Shown: positions 40,366 through 49,635 of the stretch, one piece after another | Layout of the letters: each line of letters starts with the position of its first letter | How positions within the stretch are numbered: the first letter of the stretch is position 1 | Assembly: GCF_003670275.1 (NCBI RefSeq) | Contig: NZ_QXJF01000002.1 | Span: forward strand, 1-64,000 | Direction of reading: 5' to 3' | Length of the DNA stretch: 64,000 bases | Origin: Helicobacter labetoulli | Lineage (GTDB): Bacteria; Campylobacterota; Campylobacteria; Campylobacterales; Helicobacteraceae | Translations under genes and position numbers: made by a program | Notes under the pieces: model-generated | The model's input: the letters and a program-made list of their open reading frames with translations, nothing else | Databases searched by the model: none | Told to the model about the DNA's origin: nothing

Positions 40366-41883
40366 ATGGCAAAGAAACTTCACACCTTTATGGGCGATAC
40401 TCCAGCTCAAGCACTCAAAAAAGCACAAGAAACCTTTGGGAGCGATATTTTGCTTGTTGAAAACAAGGAGATTCGCAAAAAGTCTCTTACGCAACCGGGC
40501 TTATATGAGATTGTTATCGCCGTTGATGAAATAGAGGGTAAGGCTGATACGCAGGATAAAATAGAGCCTAAAGCAGAATCTAGCACGAGCCTAGCCCTAG
40601 AGCTTCCGCAAAATAGTGTGCAAAAAAAGCTTGATGAGATTGCTGAAAAGAAAATGGCAAAAAAACGCCAAGAAGCAAACAAGCCCAGAATCTATGATGA
40701 AGTAACTTTGCAGCTTTCAAACGCAGTCAAAGAAATCTCACAAATTGCCAATGTGCCTAGCAATATGCCAGAATCTCCAAGTATTATGCCCAAAGATTCA
40801 ATGCCAGAATCTCCAGTCCTAAGCTCAAATGCCGCGCGTCCATATCCCATAAATGCCGCTCCCAAACCGAGTAAAGCCCAGATTATGCAAAAGCTTGATG
40901 AAAGGGCAAATGAAAGGATTCAGGATTTACAGCAAACGCGTTTAGAACAGCACATCAACGAAAGGCTAGAGCTTAAAGAGATAAAAAATGAGCTTGATGA
41001 TTTAAATGATAGGCTAAAAATCATTCAAAATATGCTATGGGAGGAGAAAAGCCCAAAAAATGAGGGCATAAATATCCCTCAAGAATTTGCTGAAATTTAT
41101 AGAATTGCTAAAAGTAGCGGAATGAGTAGAGAGCATTTAGATACGATTATGCAGCTATCCTTAGAGCTTATGCCTTTAAAAATGCGTTCAAGTTCAACGA
41201 CTATCAAGCGGTATTTCCGTGAAGTGTTGCGAAAGATGATTTATTGTAGGAGTGAGAATCTTAACAATAATGATAAAAAAATTATGATGCTTGTAGGACC
41301 CACAGGTGTGGGGAAAACAACCACTCTAGCTAAACTTGCTGCGAGATATTCGCTTATGCTTAATAAACGCTATCGCGTGGGTGTGATTACGCTTGATACT
41401 TATCGTTTAGCAGCAGTAGATCAGCTTATGGCGTATGCGCGTATGATGAAGCTAAGTATTGATACGGTTGTTGAGCCAGAGGAGCTACCAAAAGCCATAG
41501 ATTCACTCAAACATTGTGATTATATCCTTATTGACACAGCGGGGCATTCACAGCACGATAGGGGTAAATTGCAAAATATCAAGTCTTATTTGAATACGGA
41601 TTATAAAATTGACATTAGCCTAGTGCTTGCACTCAATGCCAAGTATGAGGACTTGAAAGATACTTATAATGCCTTTAGTGAGCTTGATATTGATACTTTG
41701 ATTTTTAGCAAACTTGATGAAAGTCGCAATTTTGGGAATATGTTTTCACTCGTGTATGACACAAAAAAACCCATTTCATATCTTTCAATCGGGCAGGGTG
41801 TGCCTAATGACTTAATTTTGGCGAGTAATGATTATTTGGTAGATTGTTTGCTTGATGGATTTAAGTCTCCAGAATCTAAATAG
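40366..41883 (+). CDS. flhF: Flagellar biosynthesis GTPase FlhF
   Basis: FlhF is an SRP-type GTPase that places polar flagella and, in Helicobacter/Campylobacter, is needed for sigma-54 flagellar gene expression. The 505-residue protein has an N-terminal low-complexity region (repeated MPESPS-like units, about 130-150), a coiled-coil N domain (KEIKNELDDLNDRLKII), and a C-terminal G domain with GPTGVGKTTTLAKLAARY, LDTYRLAAVDQL, DTAGHSQHD and SKLDESRNFGN. It is followed directly by flhG, as in H. pylori. Confidence 0.95.
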   Translation: MAKKLHTFMGDTPAQALKKAQETFGSDILLVENKEIRKKSLTQPGLYEIVIAVDEIEGKADTQDKIEPKAESSTSLALELPQNSVQKKLDEIAEKKMAKKRQEANKPRIYDEVTLQLSNAVKEISQIANVPSNMPESPSIMPKDSMPESPVLSSNAARPYPINAAPKPSKAQIMQKLDERANERIQDLQQTRLEQHINERLELKEIKNELDDLNDRLKIIQNMLWEEKSPKNEGINIPQEFAEIYRIAKSSGMSREHLDTIMQLSLELMPLKMRSSSTTIKRYFREVLRKMIYCRSENLNNNDKKIMMLVGPTGVGKTTTLAKLAARYSLMLNKRYRVGVITLDTYRLAAVDQLMAYARMMKLSIDTVVEPEELPKAIDSLKHCDYILIDTAGHSQHDRGKLQNIKSYLNTDYKIDISLVLALNAKYEDLKDTYNAFSELDIDTLIFSKLDESRNFGNMFSLVYDTKKPISYLSIGQGVPNDLILASNDYLVDCLLDGFKSPESK

Positions 41884-41902
41884 AATATCAATAGGAAAAA
41901 AT

Positions 41903-42775
41903 ATGATACAAAATCAAGCCCACGAGCTACAATCTCTAATGCAAAGCAAGGATAAACGCAATTTTAGCAATACAAAGTTTATCGCTATCACTTCAGGCAA
42001 AGGCGGTGTGGGTAAGTCAAGCATAAGTGCCAACCTTGCCTATTGCTTATGGAAGCTCAAAAAACGCGTAGCCGTATTTGATGCGGATATTGGACTAGCC
42101 AACCTTGATTTAATTTTTGGCGTTAAGACTCAAAAAAATATCCTTCACGCATTGCGTGGGGAAGTGAGCTTTGAGGAGATTATCTATCCTATTGAAGAGG
42201 GTTTATATCTCATTCCGGGCGATAATGGAGAGGAGATTCTCAAATATGCTAATAGTGGCGTTTTGGAACGCTTTGTAGAAGAGAGTGATATTTTAAATTC
42301 CATTGATTATATGATTATTGATACTGGAGCTGGGATTGGCGGGATAACGCAGGGCTTTTTAAATGCGAGTGATATGCTTATTGTTGTTACAATGCCTGAT
42401 CCTTCGGCATTAACCGATGCGTATGCGACTATAAAGCTTAATGCCAAAATGCGTAATGAGATGTTTATGATTCTTAATATGGTCAAAAGTCAAAAAGAAT
42501 CTCAAGTAGTGTTTGATAGAATCTCAACCCTAGCGAAGAAAAATATACCTACACTTACATTGCAGAATCTTGGGTTTATAGAGCAAAGTCAAGTGGTGGC
42601 AAAAGCGGTGCGCGCTCGTGAGCTTTTTGTCAAAGCCGAGCCACTAAGTGCGGTGAGTGGGGAGATACAAAATATCGCACAAGGGGTTGTTATGAAGTTG
42701 GAACAAAATATGCTTAACTTACCACAAAAGCAACGATTTGCGGATTTTTGGCGGCGGGTGCTTGGCTATATTTGA
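41903..42775 (+). CDS. flhG: Flagellar number regulator FlhG (YlxH/FleN), MinD-like ATPase
   Basis: The 290-residue MinD/ParA-type ATPase has the deviant Walker A ITSGKGGVGKSSISANLAY, switch I DADIGLANLDL, and Walker B IIDTGAGIG. It works with FlhF to limit flagellar number. The ATG at 41903 follows AGGAAAAAAT; an upstream in-frame reading would overlap flhF by 32 bases and lacks a ribosome site. Confidence 0.93.
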   Translation: MIQNQAHELQSLMQSKDKRNFSNTKFIAITSGKGGVGKSSISANLAYCLWKLKKRVAVFDADIGLANLDLIFGVKTQKNILHALRGEVSFEEIIYPIEEGLYLIPGDNGEEILKYANSGVLERFVEESDILNSIDYMIIDTGAGIGGITQGFLNASDMLIVVTMPDPSALTDAYATIKLNAKMRNEMFMILNMVKSQKESQVVFDRISTLAKKNIPTLTLQNLGFIEQSQVVAKAVRARELFVKAEPLSAVSGEIQNIAQGVVMKLEQNMLNLPQKQRFADFWRRVLGYI

Positions 42776-42815
42776 TAGCTTGAATCTTTAAAGAGTTTAT
42801 CTTTTTGGGGCGGAA

Positions 42816-43154
42816 ATGAAACCAGATAATTATATGAGCTTTAGCGTTGTTGCAGGATTTTTCGTTGGACTTGCGTTTTCTATTACGAAGTTTGATGAAC
42901 CTGAATTTATGGTGCTATGGGTGATTATTACAACAATGGGCATATATTTGATTGTGGCAGTGTGTGTGGCATTGTATTTTTGGTTTTTGGATTTTGAAAA
43001 TACAAAACTCAAGAAAAGTAAGCTTGAAAGCAACCTTGAATACTATCGCCTTGAGTTTGATAAGCGTGAGAAAGAATCTGCAAAGATTCGCAATTTCATC
43101 AAAAGTATAGAATCTGATGATGAAGAAATGGCAGCTCAACAGAATGCAAACTAG
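42816..43154 (+). CDS. Small conserved membrane protein of the flhF operon (HP1033-like position)
   Basis: The 112-residue protein has two membrane helices (about 6-24 and 32-58) followed by a charged coiled coil (about 60-105). No function is known to me. The same place, between flhG and fliA, holds a gene of similar kind in H. pylori (HP1033), so it is probably a conserved part of this flagellar operon. GGGGCGGAA upstream may serve as ribosome site. Confidence 0.7.
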   Translation: MKPDNYMSFSVVAGFFVGLAFSITKFDEPEFMVLWVIITTMGIYLIVAVCVALYFWFLDFENTKLKKSKLESNLEYYRLEFDKREKESAKIRNFIKSIESDDEEMAAQQNAN

Positions 43155-43181
43155 AGGCGAAAAGGTCAAAAGGGTGGGAAA

Positions 43182-43889
43182 ATGAAAAGTATGAAAAGCA
43201 ATAATGGCTACAATCAAACGCTAAAATACGCACAAGATGAACTTGCCCTGCAGTATCTTCCCGCAGTTAAGGCAATGGCATTCCGTTTGAAAGAGCGTTT
43301 GCCTAGCTCCATTGAGATGGCGGATTTGGTTTCTATTGGCACAGAAGAGCTGATTAAACTCGCAAGACGATATGATAGCAGTCTTAATGATTCTTTTTGG
43401 GGCTATGCTAAGACGCGTGTGAATGGAGCAATGCTTGATTATTTGCGTAGCCTTGATGTGCTATCCCGCGCTAGTCGTAAGCTTGTTAAAGCGATTGATT
43501 ATGAGGTCTCAAAATATTTTAATGATTATCAAGAAGAGCCAAGCGATGAGTATTTGGCAAAGATTCTAAACGAAGATGTAGCAAAAATAAAAGAAGCAAA
43601 GGTGGCTTCTGATGTGTATGCTCTCGTGCCTATTGATGAGCAGTATAATGCGATATGCGGAGAAAATATCTTAGAAGATGTGCAAAAAGATGAGCTAATG
43701 GAGATTATCCACAATGTCCTAAAAAAGCTTGGCAAGAGAGAACAGATGATTATCCAACTCTACTACTTTGAGGAGTTGAATCTTAAGGAGATTAGTGAGA
43801 TTCTAGAAATTACTGAATCTAGAATCTCACAAATCACAAAAGAAGTCATCAAAAAAATAAGACAAGCACTAGGAGATATAAATGGCTGA
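43182..43889 (+). CDS. fliA: Flagellar sigma factor sigma-28 (FliA)
   Basis: The 235-residue sigma factor has region 2 (AVKAMAFRLKERLPSSIEMADLVSIG..YAKTRVNGAMLDYLRSLD), region 3 (RKLVKAIDYEVSKYF) and region 4 (LKKLGKREQMIIQLYYFEELNLKEISEIL..ESRISQI). It directs RNA polymerase to late flagellar and chemotaxis promoters, presumably including the sigma-28-like site at 49749-49771. Its end overlaps the fliM start by eight bases. Confidence 0.95.
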   Translation: MKSMKSNNGYNQTLKYAQDELALQYLPAVKAMAFRLKERLPSSIEMADLVSIGTEELIKLARRYDSSLNDSFWGYAKTRVNGAMLDYLRSLDVLSRASRKLVKAIDYEVSKYFNDYQEEPSDEYLAKILNEDVAKIKEAKVASDVYALVPIDEQYNAICGENILEDVQKDELMEIIHNVLKKLGKREQMIIQLYYFEELNLKEISEILEITESRISQITKEVIKKIRQALGDING

Positions 43890-44943
43890 TATATTAAGTC
43901 AAGAAGAGATTGATGCCCTCTTAGAGGTTGTTGATGATGATGGCGATACTGCCGAGATAGAAAAGCAGGACATCACACATCAAAAGCAAGTTACGCTTTA
44001 TGACTTTAAGCGTCCAAATCGTGTAAGTAAAGAGCAGCTCCGTGCGTTTAAGTCAATCCACGACAAAATGGCAAGAAGTCTCTCTTCTCAAGTGTCTGCG
44101 GTGATGAGAAGTATTGTTGAGATTCAGCTCCATAGTGTGGATCAAATGACTTATGGGGAGTTTTTGATGAGCTTACCCTCCCCCACAAGCTTTAATATTT
44201 TTTCAATGAAGCCACTAGAAGGTGCGGCGATTTTAGAGATAAATCCTAGCATTGCTTTTCCTATGATTGATAGGCTTTTAGGCGGTAAGGGCGACCCGTA
44301 TGAGAACTCACGCGAATTTAGCGATATTGAGCTAAACCTACTTGATACGCTTTTGCGACAGATTATGCAAAATCTCAAAGAGGCGTGGAGCTCTATCACG
44401 GAGATTTTCCCCAGCGTAGATGCCAAAGAATCTAGCCCAAATGTTGTGCAAATCGTGGCACAAAATGAAATTGTTATTATGGTGGTTATGGAGATTATCA
44501 TCGGGCATAGTAGCGGAATGATGAGTATTTGCTATCCGGTTATCTCCCTTGAGACCGTGCTATCCCGCCTAGCAAGTAGGGATTTAATGCTCAGTGATAC
44601 AAGCTCAAAAAAGAGTAGAAACAAAGAGCTTCAAGCCCTTATCGCTGGAGCAAATGTCGTTGTCTCTGGCTATTTGGGTAATGCTACCCTCTCTCTTAAG
44701 GAAGTGCTGGACTTGCAAGTTGGCGATATTGTGAGGCTTGATAGGGCGGCTGATGATACGATTTTGGTATCTGTTGATGGGCGAGAGAAGTATGTTGCAA
44801 GTATCGGGCTGCAAAGGTATCGCAAAACACTGCAAATCAAAGAAGTGATTAAGACAGAAAAAGATCAAGTCAAAGAAGTGCTTGAAATGCTAGAATCTCA
44901 ACGCAAAAATAGAATTGCAAATATTGAAGAGGAGGGAGAATGA
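43882..44943 (+). CDS. fliM: Flagellar motor switch protein FliM
   Basis: The 353-residue protein starts with the CheY-P-binding motif (LSQEEIDALLEVV). The CheC-like middle domain follows (about 45-230) with the FliG-binding GGKGDPYENSREFSDIE. The C-terminal SpoA domain (about 250-325) has LSLKEVLDLQVGDIVRLDR. It forms the middle ring of the C-ring. It overlaps fliA upstream and fliY downstream (ATGA). Confidence 0.95.
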   Translation: MADILSQEEIDALLEVVDDDGDTAEIEKQDITHQKQVTLYDFKRPNRVSKEQLRAFKSIHDKMARSLSSQVSAVMRSIVEIQLHSVDQMTYGEFLMSLPSPTSFNIFSMKPLEGAAILEINPSIAFPMIDRLLGGKGDPYENSREFSDIELNLLDTLLRQIMQNLKEAWSSITEIFPSVDAKESSPNVVQIVAQNEIVIMVVMEIIIGHSSGMMSICYPVISLETVLSRLASRDLMLSDTSSKKSRNKELQALIAGANVVVSGYLGNATLSLKEVLDLQVGDIVRLDRAADDTILVSVDGREKYVASIGLQRYRKTLQIKEVIKTEKDQVKEVLEMLESQRKNRIANIEEEGE

Positions 44944-45776
44944 AGCCTTTTATAGATTTAATCGTCCAAGAAACCACAGCCACCATTGAAGGGCTTATGG
45001 GCAAGACGCCTAGTGTTACACACACAAGCGATAGCAATGTAAGTCTTGAAAATCTCTCAATCCCTTATTCAATCAGTTATATTCAAGCAAGTGGAGATGG
45101 TAACGGAGAGCTTGCGATGATTCTGCCCGTGGCGATGGGAACAGCTCTAGCGGATATGATGTTGGGGGGTGAGGGTGAGAGCAAGCCAGAGATGAGCGAA
45201 GATGACTTAGATGCGATAAAAGAGATTAGTGCAAATATTTTTGGTGCAATCTCCACATCTTTGAATTCACAAAAAGAGTTACCAAAGCTTAATTTTGCGT
45301 GTAGCAATATTGAGTTTGTTACCCAAAGCATAGAGTTATCGCGTTTTGATAAGGCATATATTTTTAATTTTTCGCTTGATTCTATTCAGTCAAATTTTAC
45401 GATTTTAGCTAATGCGAGTTTTGTGGGGCTTTTTGAAGGGGGAGGGGCTGCTCCTGTGGCTCACGCAGAATCTAGCTCCGCTCCTGTAGCCCCTACACTT
45501 AGTCCAACAGAATTTAAAAATATCAATATGATTTTAGATGTGCGGCTTAATGTCAAGGTGCGTATCGGGCAAAAAAGAATGCTTTTAAAAGATGTCATCG
45601 CTATGGATATAGGAAGCGTGATAGAGCTTAATCAACTTGCCAATGACCCTTTAGATATACTTGTAGATGATAAAGTGATTGCCAAAGGCGAAGTGGTCAT
45701 TGTAGATGGGAACTTTGGGATTCAAATCACTGATATTGGCACAAAACGCGATAGGCTAGAGCAACTGCGTGGGTAA
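44940..45776 (+). CDS. fliY: Flagellar motor switch protein FliY (FliN-type C-terminus)
   Basis: The 278-residue protein has a CheC/CheX-like N-terminal domain (about 1-170) with ADMMLGGEGESKPEMSEDDLDAIKE. An Ala/Pro-rich linker follows (about 172-190), then a SpoA/FliN domain (about 195-270; MILDVRLNVKVRIGQKRMLLKDVIAMDIGS in shorter blocks). Unlike the Bacillus FliY it lacks an obvious second CheC phosphatase helix, as in Helicobacter. It is the last gene of the flagellar operon; its start overlaps the fliM stop. Confidence 0.92.
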   Translation: MKPFIDLIVQETTATIEGLMGKTPSVTHTSDSNVSLENLSIPYSISYIQASGDGNGELAMILPVAMGTALADMMLGGEGESKPEMSEDDLDAIKEISANIFGAISTSLNSQKELPKLNFACSNIEFVTQSIELSRFDKAYIFNFSLDSIQSNFTILANASFVGLFEGGGAAPVAHAESSSAPVAPTLSPTEFKNINMILDVRLNVKVRIGQKRMLLKDVIAMDIGSVIELNQLANDPLDILVDDKVIAKGEVVIVDGNFGIQITDIGTKRDRLEQLRG

Positions 45777-45802
45777 ATTCATCTAAGATTCACATTGAGA
45801 TA

Positions 45803-45943
45803 ATGGATATTATGTATCGCATAGTGTTTGCTTTGTGTTGCATATGGTGTTTTGCAAGTGTGCTGATGGGCAAAAACCTATCACAAGAAAATACACTTGA
45901 TTTACTCAAAATACCGCTCCTACAAACCTATAAAATCCTATAA
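45803..45943 (+). pseudogene. Possible 5' fragment of a disrupted exported protein gene
   Basis: A 46-codon frame (MDIMYRIVFALCCIWCFASVL..) begins with a convincing signal peptide and runs out at a TAA within the AT-rich edge of the IS607-type element. On the far side of the element (47971-48387) lie remains of an outer-membrane barrel-like sequence on the same strand. The simplest reading is one gene split by the element; direct proof would need the uninterrupted homologue. Confidence 0.45.
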
Positions 45944-45972
45944 ATAGATATAAAAATCTATAAACAAGATTT

Positions 45973-47268
45973 TTATTGTATTCCTGTTTCAACCTTGCTG
46001 GTTGCTAAATGATTTATTGCTAAATCATTTAGCATTGCCGTTAAGTCCGCAGGTGTAAATTCGGGCAGAGCTTGCCCTATTGTTTTTTTGATTAAGGCAT
46101 AGAGATTTAAACTTGCGTTATAGTCTCTATCTATCCTTAATTCACAAGCATCACATATATAGATTCTATCTCCTAGTGTTAAATTTTCTTTAACATTACC
46201 ACAAGCAGAACAAGTCTTTGAACTAGGATAGAATTTATCAGCTATCACAATGTTTTTGTTGTTGTAGTTTGCTTTATATTCAAGCATTCTACGAAATTCA
46301 TAAAAGCTCACATCACTTAAAGATTTAGCAAGTTTGCGATTACTCATCATACCTTTGACATTTAAATCCTCTATGGCGATGAATTTATAATTTCTAACCA
46401 CACTGCTTGATAGCTTATGTAAAAAATCAGTGCGGATATTAGCAATCCTTTTATGAACCTTGTTAAGCTTCATTGTAGCTTTGATATAATGAGCAGACTT
46501 TTTAATGCCCTTTAAAGACTCACCTTTGGTTTTTGGGTGTTGCTTTTTAGATAGCTGCCTACTTCTTTTTATCATAAGCCTTGTGAGCTTATTTAGTGGC
46601 TTTGGTGCTTTAATTGATAAGCCATTAGATAAACACACAAATGATTTTAAGCCTATATCTATGCCTATACCTTGTTTGTTTTGATGTATTCTCTTATGTG
46701 TCTTGTTATATTCATCTTGTGATATTTCCACACTAAAAGAAGCATAAAATTTATTAGCATTTTGTGAAATGGTTACGCTGTTGATTTTACCATTAAAGCG
46801 TAAAGACTCTCTCATTTTTACATAGCCCAAATTTGGCACTTTAAGATAAATCTTTTCTTTGCTTTGAATGATAAGCCTTTTAGATATTTTAGGTTTATTT
46901 GTAAGCACTACTTGGTCTCCACCTATGTAGTAAGAGCCATAGTTTAATCGTTTCTTTTTAAATTTTGGATAGCTGACTTTGCCTTGCTTTAAATCTCTAA
47001 AAAAACTTCTTAAAGGCTTCGTTTAAATTCAAAAAAGGCTGTTGAGTGGCATATTTACTTACTTCATACACAAAGGGGAATTGTTCTTTTTTAATAGCGT
47101 TAAATTCTTTCTTTAAGTCCAAATAAGATTTTTAATGCCAGCTTTGTAGTTTTCTTGCCACTTGGCAAGTCCCCAATTATAAGCAAGTCTTGCACAGCCA
47201 AAGGCTTGTTTAAAATGTGTTTTTGCTTTATTGTTTGGGATTAGTTCTATTTTATGAGAGATTGTCAT
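45973..47268 (-). pseudogene. tnpB: TnpB (IS607-type RNA-guided nuclease) with two homopolymer frameshifts
   Basis: The long intact C-terminal 311 codons (46908 back to 45973) contain the RuvC-like sites IGIDIGLKSF, IAIEDLNVKGM and DRDYNASLNL, and the zinc finger CSACG..CDACE. The true start is the ATG at 47268, overlapping the tnpA end by 17 bases (MTISHKIELIPNNKAKTHF). Two one-base events interrupt the N-terminal part. At about 47128 an A5 run (minus strand) should be A6 to give GIKKSYLDLKKEF. At about 47000 a T7 run should be T6 to give AFKKFFRDLKQGK. They cancel in length, so the full frame would be 431 residues. Confidence 0.8.
46004..46033 (-). ncRNA. Perfect hairpin at the tnpB 3' end, candidate part of an omega RNA
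   Basis: GCTAAATGATTTA (46004-46016) and TAAATCATTTAGC (46021-46033) form a perfect 13-bp stem with a TTGC loop. It lies in the last 60 bases of tnpB. In IS605/IS607-group elements the guide (omega) RNA overlaps the tnpB 3' end and reads into the flank, so this is the expected place. A second, shorter hairpin (AACC-TTGCT-GGTT) lies at about 45991-46003. No expression evidence is available. Confidence 0.45.
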
Positions 47269-47887
47269 TGATAAGCTCTTGCATAGAATCTAAAAGCTTT
47301 TTGTTTTTCTTTGAACGAGAACCATAAAGCCTTGCTGAAAATACAGTGATGATTTCTAGGACATCTTTGGCTAATTCCTCTTCAAATTTAACATTCTCAT
47401 CACCTTTATTGATGATAATAACTTCGACATTTTTAGCTTCACATATAGCAAAGACTAATTCAGCTCCAAAGCGAAGTAATCTATCTTTATGAGTAAGCAC
47501 AAGGCGTTTAACTTGTCCATCTAAAATAAGATTTAAGAGTTTGGTTAAGCCTTTTTTATAACAATTCATTCCACTGCCTAAATCTTGAATTATTTCATAT
47601 TTAAATCCAGCCTTAGCACAATAAAGCTCTAATACTTGCACCTGTCTTATCAGGTCGTCTTTTTGATCAGAGCTTGATACTCTTGCATAGGCTATGGTTT
47701 TTAGATTATCCACATTAAAGACTATGTTTTTATTGATATTGCGCAAGGTTTCTAGTTTATATCTGCGTTCTCCACCACGAGTGAGTTCATCGGGTTTAAG
47801 TAAGCCTTGCTTGTCCCAATTACGCAAGGTTTGAATGGTAACGCCAAGTAGTTTTGAAGCCTGTCCTATCGCTAATAACTTATCCAT
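47252..47887 (-). CDS. tnpA: IS607-family serine recombinase TnpA
   Basis: The 211-residue protein has an N-terminal MerR-like helix-turn-helix (IGQASKLLGVTIQTLRNWDKQGLLKPDE, about 5-33) and a resolvase catalytic domain. The active serine is in the AYARVSSSDQKDDL block (about residue 70), with DLGSGMNCYKKGL and LTHKDRLLRFG later. It catalyses excision and integration of the element through a 5'-phosphoserine intermediate. The frame is intact, so the element may still move even though tnpB is frameshifted. Confidence 0.9.
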   Translation of the reverse strand: MDKLLAIGQASKLLGVTIQTLRNWDKQGLLKPDELTRGGERRYKLETLRNINKNIVFNVDNLKTIAYARVSSSDQKDDLIRQVQVLELYCAKAGFKYEIIQDLGSGMNCYKKGLTKLLNLILDGQVKRLVLTHKDRLLRFGAELVFAICEAKNVEVIIINKGDENVKFEEELAKDVLEIITVFSARLYGSRSKKNKKLLDSMQELINDNLS

Positions 47888-47970
47888 AGGAGCATTTTAT
47901 CAAACTTTTATAATAATGTTAAGTAAAAACTATAAATAATTAATATATATTTATAGTTTTTTGTAGATTA

Positions 47971-48387
47971 TTTGAATCTGTTTTTAACCCCCAAATGATA
48001 CAGGGGCAAATTATAGAATCTCATAAGCTAGGTTTTGAGATAGATGAGATGCAACACAGCATATTGCCTATGGCACTTTGGGGTGGCACTCTGCTACAAA
48101 TCATAAGCTTTCATCTTGGCTACAATGCTATACAGCTAGATTCTAAGATTCAAATTTGCCCTCAATCGTGCTAGGTGGTGGGTGGATTATCAACGCTCAA
48201 AAACAAACAGAGAATGGCTACATAACAAGCAATGGCTCATATATTGAAGCGGGACTAGCATTTTTCAAGTGGGTTTCCTGTGGGGAATGTGGATATTTTG
48301 TATAGAGCGAGTTTTTATGATAATCCGCTTGTTTTTAGCACAGATAAAGCTGTGCATAGCATAAATTTTGTTTTTACATTTTTTTAG
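47971..48387 (+). pseudogene. 3' remains of an outer-membrane barrel protein gene
   Basis: Three frames are needed. The first runs FESVFNPQMIQGQ..GTLLQIISFHLGYNAIQLDSKI (to about 48172). The second runs SIVLGGGWIINAQKQTENGY..EAGLAFF (to about 48270). The third runs GNVDILYRASFYDNPLVFSTDKAVHSINFVFTFF and ends at a TAG at 48385. The alternating beta pattern and terminal aromatic residue suit an outer-membrane barrel. No intact start is present on this side. It probably joins the 5' fragment at 45803, with the IS607-type element between. Most of the 579-bp gap between tnpA and fqrB is this remnant. Confidence 0.55.
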
Positions 48388-48466
48388 AATATAGAATCTG
48401 CGTTATCTCTTTTATAGAATCTTGCATAATTTAACCACAGATTCTATAAGATTTTATATTTTTAGT

Positions 48467-49429
48467 TTATAGATTTGTTCTTTTGGCAATTTCATTCATA
48501 ATATCATAGCTATGCTTGATGGCTAGGGCGATTGAGCCGCCACTTTTTAGGGCAATATCTCCTGCAACAAAGATGTTTTTAACACTGCTTTCTAGGGTTT
48601 GTGAAACAAGCGGCACACCTTTTTCATCGGTTTGTATTCCACATTTTTTGAGAAAATCCACAGGTGTTGCGCCTCCAATGGCATAAATCACGCGATCAAA
48701 GACCTCTTTGCTCTCATCACTAAACTTCACAGCTACCTTGCCATCTTCATCACTTAGCTCAATAATATCAATGCCAAATCGCCCCATAAGTTGCCCATTA
48801 CTCAAAGCAGATTCTAGCTCTTTGGCATTTATATCATTGATACGGGTAAATTCCTTGCGGCGGTAGTTTAGCGTTACGCTTCCACCTTGTGTATTTTGAG
48901 CTAAGTCAATGGCGTATTCCACAGCGGAGTTCCCACCACCTACAACAAGAATATTCTCTTCACTCCTAGCGTCATTAGCATTAAAATTCACACTCTTGCG
49001 GATTGTAGGAGGGATAGCATAGCTTGGCTTATTTGGTTGCCCCATTTTGCCAATACCTATGATGACAAATCTAGCTTTAAAGCTGCGATTATCGCTTGTA
49101 TTGACACTAAAGATTCCATCACTTTGGCTCACAGATTCTACATCACTTTGGTATTCTACATTGATGGGTTTTAAAAGTGTGTCAAAAAACTCTAGTGTGC
49201 TTTCTCTATTGCCATCTTGAAAGTCAAGCTCACCTTTTAGCTCCACAACTTGCCCTTTGTAGTCCCTATCTACTCTCTTGCCTTCTTTATAGAATTTGCG
49301 GATACTCATATTATGAGATTCACCTTTTTCCAGCACAAGCACACTGAGATTTTTAGCTCTCGCCTCTAGTGCGGCACTCATTCCTGCCGGTCCACACCCA
49401 ATGACAATGACATCATATATTGTATTCAT
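48467..49429 (-). CDS. fqrB: NAD(P)H flavodoxin/quinone reductase, thioredoxin-reductase fold (FqrB-like)
   Basis: The 320-residue protein has two Rossmann motifs, GCGPAGMSAALEA near the start (FAD) and VVGGGNSAVEYA (NADPH), and the C-terminal FAD contact NIFVAGDIALKSGGSIALAI. The CxxC redox motif of true thioredoxin reductases is missing, which marks the flavodoxin-reductase subgroup (H. pylori HP1164, FqrB). It likely passes electrons between NADPH and flavodoxin, linked to pyruvate oxidation. Its start overlaps the ccoS stop by four bases. Confidence 0.78.
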   Translation of the reverse strand: MNTIYDVIVIGCGPAGMSAALEARAKNLSVLVLEKGESHNMSIRKFYKEGKRVDRDYKGQVVELKGELDFQDGNRESTLEFFDTLLKPINVEYQSDVESVSQSDGIFSVNTSDNRSFKARFVIIGIGKMGQPNKPSYAIPPTIRKSVNFNANDARSEENILVVGGGNSAVEYAIDLAQNTQGGSVTLNYRRKEFTRINDINAKELESALSNGQLMGRFGIDIIELSDEDGKVAVKFSDESKEVFDRVIYAIGGATPVDFLKKCGIQTDEKGVPLVSQTLESSVKNIFVAGDIALKSGGSIALAIKHSYDIMNEIAKRTNL

Positions 49430-49635
49430 TCTTTCTCCTTGTTGTCTTTATTGTTTTTCTTTTGGGCTTGTGCAGCAAGGTTGAGATCCTCAACAGAATC
49501 AAAAAGCACACCCTGCATCATTTTGTTTGCGTCATCAAATTGCCCATTTTTTAATCCCCAAATAAATGCTAAAAGTCCAAACAACCCAAGCACGAGCGAC
49601 ACGCCAAGCATAACAGCAATCATTTCTGTATTCAT
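49426..49635 (-). CDS. ccoS: Cytochrome cbb3 oxidase assembly protein CcoS
   Basis: The 69-residue protein has one N-terminal membrane helix (about 6-28) followed by the CcoS pattern AFIWGLKNGQFDD, then a charged tail. CcoS is needed to insert cofactors into cbb3-type oxidase. In H. pylori a similar small gene neighbours HP1164, the same pairing as here. Confidence 0.85.
   Translation of the reverse strand: MNTEMIAVMLGVSLVLGLFGLLAFIWGLKNGQFDDANKMMQGVLFDSVEDLNLAAQAQKKNNKDNKEKE

Larger units (their letters stand above)
45945..47965. mobile_element. IS607-family insertion sequence (ends approximate)
   Basis: The element carries tnpA (serine recombinase with MerR-type DNA-binding head) and an overlapping tnpB on the minus strand, the standard IS607 arrangement. 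This family has no terminal inverted repeats and makes no clear target duplication, so the ends are only bracketed by the AT-rich sequences outside the two genes. tnpA is intact; tnpB has two frameshifts. Confidence 0.85.

Noticed and set aside
44151-44501. Minus-strand 116-codon open frame opposite fliM
   Set aside because: Inside fliM, which has full motor-switch domains; no independent evidence for a gene.
47888-48466. Gap between tnpA and fqrB considered as empty intergenic sequence
   Set aside because: Three successive frames give barrel-like protein ending in Phe, so it is better described as a dead gene remnant.
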